This document shows, piece by piece, positions 37,650 to 46,284 of a DNA stretch of 64,000 nt. A program made the translations under genes and the position numbers. Within the stretch, counting starts at the first letter, position 1; each line of letters opens with the position of its first letter. The notes beneath the pieces were generated by a model that saw nothing but the letters and a program-made list of their open reading frames with translations, ran no database searches and was not told where the DNA came from. This stretch comes from Burkholderiales bacterium (lineage in GTDB: Bacteria > Pseudomonadota > Gammaproteobacteria > Burkholderiales > Burkholderiaceae_C): assembly GCA_016213265.1 (NCBI GenBank), contig JACRBA010000130.1, positions 1 through 64,000 on the forward strand. The letters are read 5' to 3'.

Positions 37650-39785
37650 TCAGCGCAGGTAGTGGCGCACCGCCGCGGCGATGCCGCGTTCGACCAGCGC
37701 CTCGCGCGTGCCCGCGGGCTGCCAGCCCAGCACCGCACGTGTCTGGCTGGCGTCAAAGCGCGCGGCCAGCTGACGGCAGGCCCAGTCGTGGTAGCTGGGG
37801 CGCTTGCGGTTGGGGTGGCGGATCGCGTGCTTGACGGCCTCCTTGGCCACGTCCAGCAGGAAGTACTTCCACACCGGCGTGGGCGTGGCGCGCACGCGCG
37901 TGCCGGTCAGGCGCGAGACCTCGTCCACGTACTCGCGGGCGGTGAGCAGCGGCTCGTCGGTGAGCAGGAAGCTGCGGCCCTCGATGCCGGGCGAGTCCAG
38001 CCCGCGCACGAGCGCGTCGGCCACGTCGTCCACCAGCACCAGGGGCAGCTTGTGCTCGCCGCTGCCCCAGTACTGCACCCGCGTGTCGCTGTGGAACATG
38101 CCCACGCCCCAGTGGGCAGGCGGGCAACCTTCGCCGATGACCACCGCCGGGCGGAAGATGACCAGCGGCAGGCCGCGGCCGCGGTGCATGTCCAGCAGCA
38201 GCGCCTCGCACGCCGCCTTGGAACGCGCATAGAGGTTGCGCGCATGCAGCGCGCCGTCCAGCGGCGTGTCGCCCTGGATGACCGCGTTCGGGTCGGCCGC
38301 GTCGTAGGAATCGATGGTGCCGGTGTAGATGAAGCGGCGCACGCCGGCGGCCAGCGCCGCCTCGGCCAGCACACGCGTGGGGCGCTGGTCGCCGTCCACG
38401 TAGTCCTGCCAGCGCTGGCCCACCGCCTTGGCCAGGTGGTAGACCACGGCGATGCCCTGCAGCGCCGCAGCCAGCGCCTGCGGGTCGTCGAGTGCACCCT
38501 CGGCCACCTCCACGGGCAGGCCCTCCAGCTCGGCGCGCGCGCCGGCCGCGCTGCGCGAGTACACGCGCACGCCATGCCCGGCCGCCAGCAGCGCACGCAC
38601 CAGGCGCTTGCCGATGAAGCCCGTGCCGCCGACGACCAGCACGTCGGCCGGCCGCGCGGGCGCCACCGGCGCCGGCGCGGGGCGCGGCGAACCCAGCACA
38701 CCCGCGCTGGCGGCGATGCGCTCGCAGGTGCGCACCACCTCGGCGCCGAAGCGGCCCGACAGCCGCTCGTCCAGCCGGCCCGTGGCCACACCCGCGTAGA
38801 AGGCGGCCACGCTGCGGCCCACGCTGTCGAGGAACACGTTGGCGTCGGAGCGCTTGCGCAGCGTGCCCAGGAACTGGCGGGCGAAGTTGGCCCGCGCCTG
38901 CCCGGCCCACGCCCGCGCGCCCTGCCGCCCGGCGCGCCAGGCGTCGAACAGCGCGCTGTTGCTGCGCGCCTCGTCCCACTGCAGCCAGTCGCGGTCGAAA
39001 TCGAGCGTGGCCGCCGCCGCGTAACCGCGCAGGCGCAGGCTGCGGTCGGCCTGGCCCGGTTGCACGGAGAGCTGCCAGCTCACCGTGGTGGGGCCGCGCC
39101 GCGCCATGACGCTCCATTGGCGGAACACGCGCTGGGCCATGGGCAGGTCGATGGGCAGGCCGGCCTGGGCGTGCAGCTCGTCCGGCGGGCCGACCAGGTC
39201 CACCAGGAAGGCGGCCAGGTGCGGGCCGAGCTCGAACAGCAGGTTGCCTTCGGCACGCAGCATCCAGTTGTTGTAGGGGCCGAACTGGATCAGGCCCAGC
39301 GGGTACAACCAGCGCAGGTCGACGTGGTCGAGCCGGCCCAGCGTGCCGTCGCGCACGGCCGTGCGCAGCCGCTCATAGGCCCGGCCGAACAGGAAGTTGT
39401 GGTTGACGCCCAGCTGCACGCGGTGCGCCTCGGCCAGCGCCACCAGCTCTTCGCACTGGGTGGCCTCCAGCCCCATGGGCTTTTCCACGAAGGCGTGCAC
39501 GCCGGCCTGCAGGATGCGGCGCGTGCAATCGACGTGGGCCTGCGGCGGCACCAGCACGTGCACCACGTCCACGCCAGCGGCGAGCATGTCGTCCAGCGAG
39601 GTGAAGGCGGCCGGGGTGCCGTGCGCCGCCGCGGCCGATTCGGCCCGCGCGCGCGACACGTCGCACACGGCCGCGAGCCGGGCGCCCGGCAGGGCCTCGA
39701 CGGCCTTGGCGTGCGCGGTGAGGATGTAGCCTGCCCCCAGCAGGCCCACCCTCAGCGGGGTGGCGGTGTGTTCTTGTGGATGCAC
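37650..39785 (-). CDS. Fusion of Gfo/Idh/MocA oxidoreductase and NAD-dependent sugar epimerase/dehydratase
   Basis: Two Rossmann enzymes in one chain of 711 aa. The N-terminal part starts LRVGLLGAGYILTAHAKAVE and has VHVLVPPQAHVDCTRRILQA and the Gfo/Idh/MocA signature VEKPMGLEATQCEELV (about residue 95), with GVNHNFLFGRAYERL. From about residue 375 a second domain begins: DVLVVGGTGFIGKRLVRALL, VVYHLAKAVG, FIYTGTIDSYDA, NLYARSKAACEALLL (YxxxK catalytic pair), FRPAVVIGEG, an extended-SDR sugar-nucleotide epimerase. Start GTG 39785 lies 14 bases after the upstream GT2 stop; the longer track ORF is antisense-like shadow. The fusion suggests two successive redox or isomerisation steps on a sugar; the substrate is unknown. 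Confidence 0.86.
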   Translation of the reverse strand: MHPQEHTATPLRVGLLGAGYILTAHAKAVEALPGARLAAVCDVSRARAESAAAAHGTPAAFTSLDDMLAAGVDVVHVLVPPQAHVDCTRRILQAGVHAFVEKPMGLEATQCEELVALAEAHRVQLGVNHNFLFGRAYERLRTAVRDGTLGRLDHVDLRWLYPLGLIQFGPYNNWMLRAEGNLLFELGPHLAAFLVDLVGPPDELHAQAGLPIDLPMAQRVFRQWSVMARRGPTTVSWQLSVQPGQADRSLRLRGYAAAATLDFDRDWLQWDEARSNSALFDAWRAGRQGARAWAGQARANFARQFLGTLRKRSDANVFLDSVGRSVAAFYAGVATGRLDERLSGRFGAEVVRTCERIAASAGVLGSPRPAPAPVAPARPADVLVVGGTGFIGKRLVRALLAAGHGVRVYSRSAAGARAELEGLPVEVAEGALDDPQALAAALQGIAVVYHLAKAVGQRWQDYVDGDQRPTRVLAEAALAAGVRRFIYTGTIDSYDAADPNAVIQGDTPLDGALHARNLYARSKAACEALLLDMHRGRGLPLVIFRPAVVIGEGCPPAHWGVGMFHSDTRVQYWGSGEHKLPLVLVDDVADALVRGLDSPGIEGRSFLLTDEPLLTAREYVDEVSRLTGTRVRATPTPVWKYFLLDVAKEAVKHAIRHPNRKRPSYHDWACRQLAARFDASQTRAVLGWQPAGTREALVERGIAAAVRHYLR

Positions 39786-39799
39786 AGGTGAGCAGTGGG

Positions 39800-40825
39800 T
39801 TACTTGTATTCGATGAGCCGGTAGCGGCCGCGGGCGAGGTTGGCCTGGAACTTCAGCAGGCCCCAGGCGTTCGCGAACTTGGCCAGCAGGTTGAACCGGG
39901 TGTAGAGCCAGGCGTCGGCCGGGCGGTCGCCCTCGCCGCGCCGGTAGCGATAGATGCGCCAGGCGAGCAGCCCGTAGGCCGACAGCAGCAGCAGCGATGC
40001 GCCGCGGCTGGCCGGCACGAGGGCCAGCGCCAGCGCAGGCAGCGCCACGCCCCAGGCCCAGGTGGAGGCGCGCTCGCGGGCGCAGTCCTGCAGCGGCCCG
40101 CGGCCATGTAGGTGCGCGCGCTGCCCGATGGCGTGGCCGGCGCGCACCGCGCGCGTCCACCATTGGTCGAAGCGGTGCATGTCGGCATCGTGGGTGGCCA
40201 TGGCCGCGTCGAGCTTGCGCAGGTGGTGGCCGGCCAGGGCCACCCGCACGCCGAACTCCGAATCCTCGCCGGCGATGACCTCCGTGCGGAACCCGCCCAG
40301 GGCCTCGAAGACCGCCAGCCGCACCATCATCAGGCCGCCGATCTGCCCGGGTCGCTCGATGCGGCCGGCGGCCGATTGCCACTCCAGCGCGCACAGGCGG
40401 TTGTAGTCGGACGCCTCGGGGTGGCGCTCGTGCAGGTGGCCCACCACCAGCGCGCAGCCGGGCTCGGCAGCGAGCGCAGCCTCCGCAGCGTCGAGCCAGC
40501 CGGGGGCCACGATGCAGTCGCCATCGAGAAACTGCACGTGCTGCAGGCCGGGCCAGCGCGCGTGCAGCAGCGCGGCGCCCTCGTTGCGGGCGCGCGCGGC
40601 AGAGAAGGGCCGCGCCGGGTCCAGCGGCAGCACCGCGTCGCACAGACCACGCGCGGCCTCGGCGCTGCCATCACGCGAGCCCGAGTCCACGTACACCACC
40701 GGCCGCGGCTGCGCGCGCAGGGCCTGCAGGCAGGCGACGAGCCGGGCGCCCTCGTTGCGGCCGATGACCACCACGCCCGACAGGGGCGTCGCCAGCGGCG
40801 CGGTCGGGCGCTCAGAGCCGGCCAT
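39800..40825 (-). CDS. Glycosyltransferase family 2
   Basis: GT-A fold enzyme: VVVIGRNEGARLVACLQAL, VVYVDSGSRDGSAEAARG, FSAARARNEGAALLHARWPG, QFLDGDCIVAPGWLDAAEAA (DxD), IGGLMMVRLAVFEALGGF and VIAGEDSEFGVRVALAGH are present, typical of EPS and mycofactocin-type GT2s. One or two C-terminal hydrophobic stretches (TWAWGVALPALALALVPA, LLLLSAYGLLAWRIY) suggest membrane association. The start overlaps the end of the Wzy-like gene by 14 bases. It likely transfers one repeat-unit sugar. Confidence 0.9.
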   Translation of the reverse strand: MAGSERPTAPLATPLSGVVVIGRNEGARLVACLQALRAQPRPVVYVDSGSRDGSAEAARGLCDAVLPLDPARPFSAARARNEGAALLHARWPGLQHVQFLDGDCIVAPGWLDAAEAALAAEPGCALVVGHLHERHPEASDYNRLCALEWQSAAGRIERPGQIGGLMMVRLAVFEALGGFRTEVIAGEDSEFGVRVALAGHHLRKLDAAMATHDADMHRFDQWWTRAVRAGHAIGQRAHLHGRGPLQDCARERASTWAWGVALPALALALVPASRGASLLLLSAYGLLAWRIYRYRRGEGDRPADAWLYTRFNLLAKFANAWGLLKFQANLARGRYRLIEYK

Positions 40826-42344
40826 GGCGCAGCGCGGCCGCAGCGAGCGCGTGGGACGCGTCGCGCTGCGGCAGGTACAGGCGGGCGCAGGACACGCCCA
40901 GGCCCAGCAGCATGTAGGTCATCGCCGGCACGATGACGATGCTGCTGGTGGTGACGAGCACGAACATCAGCGACAGCGTGGTGGCCAGCAGGCAGGCCGC
41001 GAGCTGCCGCCCCTCGGGCGCGGCGTCGCGCTCGCGCTGCAGCCGCCACAGGCTCCACAGCATGGTGGCGAAGCCGCCCACGAAGGCGCCCAGCCCCACC
41101 ACGCCGGTGGCCAGGCCGATGGCCAGGTAGGAGTTGACGATGTCGATGATGCCCTGGCCCTGGCGCAGCTCCTCCATGTGGTCGAGGTAACCCGGCACCC
41201 CCAGCCAGGGGCTGTTGGAGATGAGGGCGATCGAGATCTCGAACAGCCGCTGGCGGTAGGTGACGTTGAAGGCATCCACCTCGCCGATGAAGGGCAGCAG
41301 GTCGACCACGAATCGCATCGCCGGGATCTGCGCGGCCACCAGCAGCGCCCCCGCGCCGGCCACGCCGGCCAGCAGCAGGCGCTTGATCGGCGCCGCGCCC
41401 AGCAGCAGCAGCAGCAGGCCGAGCAGCAGCGCCCCGAGCCACGAGCCGCGCGCCATCGAGGCCGCCAGCCCCGCCACCAGCCCCAGCGTGCCCAGGTGGC
41501 CCAGCCAGCGCCGGGGCACCTCGTGGCGCAACGCCGCCCAGAAACCCAGCGCCACCACCAGCACGCTGCCCAGCACCAGCGAATGGCCGGCCGAGGCCTT
41601 GGCACGCAGCAGCCCGGCGCGCTCGAGGAAGACGTTGAGGTCCCAGCTCATGTGCCAGGCCTCGGGCACGGCGTCGTACAGGGGCCAGCGCCGCACGGAT
41701 TCGAACACCGCCAGCACCGAGAGCACCATGGCCGTCAGCACGAAGGCCCGCAGGGCCGAACGCAAGCCCTCCGGATCCTGGAACACGCGGCTGAACACCC
41801 AGTACGGCAGCAGCGTGTCCAGGCACAGCACGAAGGCCTGGCGGATCAGGTCGGTGCGCGAGGCATAAGGCAGCACCACGGCCAGCTGCACCGCAAAGAA
41901 CGCCAGCACGAACCAGTCGACCGCGACGCCCAGCGGCCCGGGCGCTCGCGGCCCCTGGCGCACCCACACCAGCGCGGGCACCAGCAGCGCCATGGTGAGC
42001 GCACGGGCGTGCGTCATCTCGAAGAAGTTGCCGATGCCACCGAACCCGGGCAGGTAGGCCCCCACGCTGGGCACGGCCAGCAGCAGGCCGGCCCACAGCG
42101 TGGCGGCCCGCGCGCCGCGGTCGCCGGCCGGCACGAGGAAGGCGGCGACGACGACCGGCATGGCCATCACGTACACCCAGATGCTGGGGCTGGCGAAGGC
42201 CAGCAGCGTGAGAAGGAGGAATGCCCAGCGCAGCCTGCGCAGCTCACCGTCGCGGGCCAGGGCAGGCCAGGCGAACCCGGCGATCCAGAACAAGACCAGC
42301 GCCGCCGCCAGGATGACGGGCAGCGCCTTCAGATGGGAGGGCAT
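40812..42344 (-). CDS. Wzy-like O-antigen/EPS polymerase (O-antigen ligase family)
   Basis: Integral membrane protein with at least ten hydrophobic segments from ATG 42344 (MPSHLKALPVILAAALVLFW): for example LLTLLAFASPSIWVYVMAMP, VVVAAFLV, VDWFVLAFFAVQLAVVLPYA, SVLVVALGFWAAL, LGALLLGLLLLLLGAAP, LLAGVAGAGALLVAAQ. A large loop holds FNVTYRQRLFEISIALISNS followed by PWLGVPG, the pattern of Wzy_C/O-antigen-ligase family proteins. It would join lipid-linked repeat units in the periplasm. It is divergent from the Wzx-like gene by 191 bases, forming a Wzx/Wzy core. No sequence motif allows separation of polymerase and ligase function. Confidence 0.86.
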   Translation of the reverse strand: MPSHLKALPVILAAALVLFWIAGFAWPALARDGELRRLRWAFLLLTLLAFASPSIWVYVMAMPVVVAAFLVPAGDRGARAATLWAGLLLAVPSVGAYLPGFGGIGNFFEMTHARALTMALLVPALVWVRQGPRAPGPLGVAVDWFVLAFFAVQLAVVLPYASRTDLIRQAFVLCLDTLLPYWVFSRVFQDPEGLRSALRAFVLTAMVLSVLAVFESVRRWPLYDAVPEAWHMSWDLNVFLERAGLLRAKASAGHSLVLGSVLVVALGFWAALRHEVPRRWLGHLGTLGLVAGLAASMARGSWLGALLLGLLLLLLGAAPIKRLLLAGVAGAGALLVAAQIPAMRFVVDLLPFIGEVDAFNVTYRQRLFEISIALISNSPWLGVPGYLDHMEELRQGQGIIDIVNSYLAIGLATGVVGLGAFVGGFATMLWSLWRLQRERDAAPEGRQLAACLLATTLSLMFVLVTTSSIVIVPAMTYMLLGLGVSCARLYLPQRDASHALAAAALRHGRL

Positions 42345-42535
42345 GGTGGGACACAGTCGTCCGCGAGGACACCGCGGCGCGCGAAGGGTACCGCATGGCA
42401 CGCCCGCCCCGGGCAGGCGCGACACCCCCAAGAGCAAACGGCGCGCCTGCCCGCGCAGGCCCGGCCGCTTGGCGACAATAGCGCCCTTGCTGGCAGGAGC
42501 ACCGCTTGCCGAAGGCCCCGCCGCCCTGCCTGACC

Positions 42536-43921
42536 ATGCCCCCCGTGCCCCCCGCCGACCCGTCCGCCGCCCTGCCCGAGCCGCCCGCCGTGCCGGGCTG
42601 GCGCCGGCGTGCCGGCTCGGCCGCCCTGTGGATCGGCCTGGGCTTCGCCTTCACCCAGGCCATCCGCCTGGCCAGCAGCATCGTGCTCACGCGCCTGCTC
42701 GCGCCGGAGATGTACGGCCTGATGACACTCGGCACGGTGGTCATCGCGGCGGTGGTGATGCTGTCGGACTTCGGCTTTTCGCAGAGCGTCATCCAGAACG
42801 AGCGCGGCGACGACCCCGACTTCCTGAACACGATCTGGTCCTTGCAACTGCTGCGCGGCGGCGTGCTGTGCGCGCTGATGAACGGCACGGCCGCCACCCT
42901 GGCCGTCGTGGCCCACAGCGCGCCGGGCTGGCTCGGCGGCAGCTACGCCGACCCCCGGCTGCCCGGCGTGATCGCCGTGCTCTCGCTGGTGCCGCTGGCC
43001 ATGGGGCTGGAGTCGACCAACCTGGCCCGCGCCCAGCGCGCGCTGGCGCTGGGCCGCGTGGTGCGCAACGAGGTGCTGGTGCAGCTGGGTGTGACGGCCC
43101 TGATGATCTACCTGGCGTTTCACTGGGCGGCCTGGTGGGTGCTGCCCGTGGGCTGGCTGGTGCAGGCCAGCGCCGTCACCGCGCTCAGCCACCTGACCCT
43201 GCCCGGCCCCCGCAACCGCCTGCGCTGGGAGCGCGAGGCAGTGCACACCGCCTGGCACTTCTCCAAGTGGATCCTGCTGTCGTCGGCGTTGACCTACCTG
43301 TTCCGCGAGGGAGACCGCATCTTGCTGGGCGGCCTGCTCGCGCCCGCCGACCTGGGCATCTATGCCATCGGCGCGCTGCTGGTGAACGCACTGCGCGAGG
43401 TGATCTACAAGCTGGCCGCCTACGTGGGCATGCCGGCCCTGGCCGAGGTGTCGCGCGAGCAGCCCGATCGCCTGGCTGCTGCCTATCGCCAGTGCCGCCT
43501 GCCGATCGACGCGGTCTGCCTGCTGGCCTCGGGCTTCCTGGTGGCGGCGGCCGACCGGGTCATCGGCCTGATCTACGACGGCCGCTACGCCGCGGCCGGC
43601 CACGTGCTGGCCGTGCTGTCGCTGGGGCTGGTGGCCCTGCGCTACTCGGTGACCGAGCAGTACCTCATCGCCACCGGCGAAACGCGGCAGCTCTACAAGC
43701 GCGGCCTGATCCAGAACCTCACGCTCTACACCGCGGTGCCCGTGGGCTTTGCCCTGTGGGGCCTGCCCGGCGCGCTGGGCGGTGTCGTCCTCGCCCAGGC
43801 CTCGTTCGTTCCGATCATGCTGCACATGCAGCACCAGCGCGGCCTGCTCGACTGGCGCTTCGAGCTCGGCGTGCTGGGCCTGTTTCCGCTGGGCTGGCTG
43901 GCCGGCTGGCTGGTGCGGTGA
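42536..43921 (+). CDS. Wzx-like oligosaccharide flippase
   Basis: Polysaccharide transporter (PST/MOP superfamily) protein with about twelve membrane segments. N-terminal: SAALWIGLGFAFTQAIRLAS, SIVLTRLLAPEMYGLMTLGT, VVIAAVVMLSDFGFSQSVIQ, the opening shared by WzxC/AmsL-type flippases. Later: FREGDRILLGGLLAPADLGI, ALLVNALREVIYKLAAYVGM and VPVGFALWGLPGALGGVVLA. ATG 42536 (MPPVPPAD) is chosen; the track's TTG 42506 is unlikely. It would move undecaprenyl-linked repeat units to the periplasmic face for Wzy. The following GT2 starts 29 bases later. Confidence 0.93.
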   Translation: MPPVPPADPSAALPEPPAVPGWRRRAGSAALWIGLGFAFTQAIRLASSIVLTRLLAPEMYGLMTLGTVVIAAVVMLSDFGFSQSVIQNERGDDPDFLNTIWSLQLLRGGVLCALMNGTAATLAVVAHSAPGWLGGSYADPRLPGVIAVLSLVPLAMGLESTNLARAQRALALGRVVRNEVLVQLGVTALMIYLAFHWAAWWVLPVGWLVQASAVTALSHLTLPGPRNRLRWEREAVHTAWHFSKWILLSSALTYLFREGDRILLGGLLAPADLGIYAIGALLVNALREVIYKLAAYVGMPALAEVSREQPDRLAAAYRQCRLPIDAVCLLASGFLVAAADRVIGLIYDGRYAAAGHVLAVLSLGLVALRYSVTEQYLIATGETRQLYKRGLIQNLTLYTAVPVGFALWGLPGALGGVVLAQASFVPIMLHMQHQRGLLDWRFELGVLGLFPLGWLAGWLVR

Positions 43922-43950
43922 ACCACGCCGCCCGACGACCCTCTTGCGAC

Positions 43951-44898
43951 ATGGAACTCACCACCATCCTCGTCAGCTACAACACCCGGCACCTGCTGGA
44001 CGAATGCCTGGCCGCGCTGCATGCGGCGGAAGGCGCCATCGGCGGCGGCGCCGTGGTGGTGGTGGACAACGCCTCCCGCGACGGCTCGGCCGAGCACCTG
44101 GCCACCCACCACCCGGATGTCACCCTGGTGCGCCTGCCGGAGAACGTGGGGTTCGGCCGTGCCAACAACGCCGCCCTGCCCCATGTGCACACGCCCTTCG
44201 TGCTGCTGCTGAACACCGACGCCTTCATGACGCCGGATTCGCTGCAGCGCTCGCTCGACTACCTGCGCGACCACCCGCGCTGCGGCGTGCTCGGCGCGCG
44301 CCTGCTCAACCGGGACGGCACGCCGCAACCCAGCGCCCGGCGCTTTCCCACGCCGTGGAACGTCTTCCTGATGCAGGCAGGGCTGCAGCGATGGTTCCGC
44401 GGCACGCCACGCATCGACCCCAGCGACTGGGACTTCGACCGACCGCAGGAATGCGACTGGGTGCCCGGCTGCTATTACCTGATGCGCAAGTCGGTGATCG
44501 ACGAGGTGGGCCTGTTCGACCCGCGCTTCTTCCTGTACGCCGAGGAGGTGGACCTGTGCCGGCGGGTGAAGAACGCCGGCTGGCAGGTGCACTACTTCCC
44601 GGATGCCCACGTGGTGCACCTGGGCGGCGAAAGCGCCAAGGCCGACGGCGAGGTGAGCGCGACGCGGCAGATCGACCGCCTGTCCATCGAAAGCAGCCTG
44701 CTGTACTTCCGCAAGCACCACGGGCGCCTGGGCCTGGCCGCACACGTGGTGCTGGAAGGCCTCGCGGCGCTGCTGGTGGGCATGCGCGACTGGTGGCGCC
44801 AGCGCGACCGCACGCGCCTGGCCAGCGGGCTGCGGCGCTGGGCGGCGCTGCTGGGCCTGCTGCGCGACACGGGCTTCGGCAGCCGGCCGACCCGCTGA
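43951..44898 (+). CDS. Glycosyltransferase family 2 (rhamnosyltransferase/WbbL-like)
   Basis: GT2 of the WbbL/rhamnosyltransferase kind: TTILVSYNTRHLLDECLAAL, VVVDNASRDGSAEHLA, ENVGFGRANNAALPHVHTPF, VLLLNTDAFMTPDSL (DxD-type), GVLGARLLNRDGTPQPSARR, WVPGCYYLMRKSVIDEVGLF, DPRFFLYAEEVDLCRRVKNA and VVHLGGES. A short hydrophobic segment follows near the C-terminus. ATG 43951 follows the flippase stop by 29 bases. With rmlA and rmlC nearby, dTDP-rhamnose is a reasonable donor, but this is inference. Convergent with the GT4 gene, 19 bases apart. Confidence 0.92.
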   Translation: MELTTILVSYNTRHLLDECLAALHAAEGAIGGGAVVVVDNASRDGSAEHLATHHPDVTLVRLPENVGFGRANNAALPHVHTPFVLLLNTDAFMTPDSLQRSLDYLRDHPRCGVLGARLLNRDGTPQPSARRFPTPWNVFLMQAGLQRWFRGTPRIDPSDWDFDRPQECDWVPGCYYLMRKSVIDEVGLFDPRFFLYAEEVDLCRRVKNAGWQVHYFPDAHVVHLGGESAKADGEVSATRQIDRLSIESSLLYFRKHHGRLGLAAHVVLEGLAALLVGMRDWWRQRDRTRLASGLRRWAALLGLLRDTGFGSRPTR

Positions 44899-44917
44899 CG
44901 CCGCGGCCCCACCGGCC

Positions 44918-46219
44918 TCACGCGGGGGCCGGCCGGCGCCCCTGGGCCACGGCGGCATACACCGCAATCCATTGGGCGATCACCTGCGACCAGCGCCAGC
45001 TGTCGGCGCGTCGCCGTCCCGCGTCCGCCAGCTGGTCCGCCAGCGACCCATCCGCGGCCAGCCGGTCCATGCTGGCGGCCAGGCCCCGCACGATGGCCGT
45101 CTCGTCGCCCGCCGCCACCAGCAGGCCATGCACGCCCGCGTCGACGAGCAGTTGCGGGCCGCCCCAATCCAGGCACACCGGCGGCAGCCCCAGCGCCAGC
45201 GCCTCCTGCACCACGATGCCGTTGGCATCTTCCAGGCTGGGCAGCACCATGCCGCGGTAGCCGTCGAAGCTGGCCACCAGGTCCTCGTGGCGCTCGTACC
45301 AGTCGAGAAAGCGCACGCGCGACTGCAGCCCGAGCGCCAGCACCAGACGCTCGCAGGCGGGCTTCTCCGGTCCGCGGCCCACGATGTCCAGCGTCACCGG
45401 CAGGCGGGTGTGGCACAAGGCCCGGATCGCCAGCGCGGTGCCCTTGTGGAACACCAGACGACCGAAGTGGATGAAGCGCAGGTTCGCACCGGCGTGGCGC
45501 AGGCGCGGGCGGTCGAGCAGCTCGGTCGCCACCCCGCAGTCCACGGTGTCCACCAGCGTGTCGGCGGGCACACCCGCGGCCTGCAGCGAACGGCGCGTTC
45601 GTTCGCCACCGGCCACGAGGACACCCTGCGCATGCCGGCGTGCCGGCCAGCAGCGGCGCGCCCACTGCGCGGGCATGTGCAGGCGGCGGCGCCAGCGCGC
45701 CGAGGCACTTTCATGGCGCCGGAAAGCGGGCGGGTAGTAGATGTTGCCGTTCACGGGGCCCAGCACGTTCACATACCGGCGCGACATCCAGCGCGGCATG
45801 ACCGGCGAGTTGGGTTCGACCTGGTGGATGATTACCGGCCGGCCGCCCGCGCGCGCCCGGGCGAGCTCCTCGGCCAGCCGCACCGACCGCCAGGAGAACA
45901 GCGGCCCCAGGGCCCAGCGCAGGGGCGGCAGCCGCCACAGCCACCGCATCCACCAGCGGTCTTCGACGAAGTGCACGTTGTGCAGGCCCAGGCGGGCCAC
46001 CTCGGCCCGGTTGCGCGCATGGGTGACCTGCACCGTGTCGGGCAGCGCCCGGCGCACCTCGCGCAGGATCTGCAAGGCCTTCATCGCCTCGCCGCCCATC
46101 TGCTCGGACACGTTGGGTGCCACCAGCACGACGAAGGGAAGCGCCCGCCCGGGCGGGTCATCGGCCGGGGCTCGCCGGCCACTCGGGGAAAAGCTCGCCT
46201 CCATGAGCGATGGCTCCAT
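44918..46219 (-). CDS. Glycosyltransferase family 4
   Basis: GT-B enzyme: FVVLVAPNVSEQMGGEAMKA at the N-terminus (an unusual opening that recurs in EPS GT4s), IIHQVEPNSPVMPRWMSRRY, VNVLGPVNGNIYYPPAFR, VLVAGGERTRRSLQ, LRFIHFGRLVFHKGTALAIR, LDIVGRGPEKPACERLVLAL, LPSLEDANGIVVQEALALGL with PPVCLDWGGPQLLV. ATG 46219 sits just past a strong terminator for the upstream gene, so this gene may need its own promoter or depend on read-through. ATG 46204 is an alternative. Length 433 aa. Confidence 0.9.
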   Translation of the reverse strand: MEPSLMEASFSPSGRRAPADDPPGRALPFVVLVAPNVSEQMGGEAMKALQILREVRRALPDTVQVTHARNRAEVARLGLHNVHFVEDRWWMRWLWRLPPLRWALGPLFSWRSVRLAEELARARAGGRPVIIHQVEPNSPVMPRWMSRRYVNVLGPVNGNIYYPPAFRRHESASARWRRRLHMPAQWARRCWPARRHAQGVLVAGGERTRRSLQAAGVPADTLVDTVDCGVATELLDRPRLRHAGANLRFIHFGRLVFHKGTALAIRALCHTRLPVTLDIVGRGPEKPACERLVLALGLQSRVRFLDWYERHEDLVASFDGYRGMVLPSLEDANGIVVQEALALGLPPVCLDWGGPQLLVDAGVHGLLVAAGDETAIVRGLAASMDRLAADGSLADQLADAGRRRADSWRWSQVIAQWIAVYAAVAQGRRPAPA

Positions 46220-46259
46220 GGAAAAAGAAAAACCACCGGCCCTTGGGGGGCCGGTGGTT
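46220..46259 (-). terminator. Rho-independent terminator after the first glycoside-hydrolase-like gene
   Basis: On the minus strand CCACCGGCCC / GGGCCGGTGG form a 10-12 bp stem with a 5-base loop (46231-46259), followed by TTTCTTTTT. It lies about 25 bases past the stop of the gene ending at 46285 and just before the GT4 start. Confidence 0.92.
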
Positions 46260-46284
46260 GTTCAGGCAAGCTGCGTTCCGGTGC

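Noticed and set aside
37786-40643. N-terminal 286-residue extension of the oxidoreductase-epimerase ORF
   Set aside because: The extra frame upstream of GTG 39785 overlaps the GT2 gene and has Arg/Ala/Gly shadow composition.
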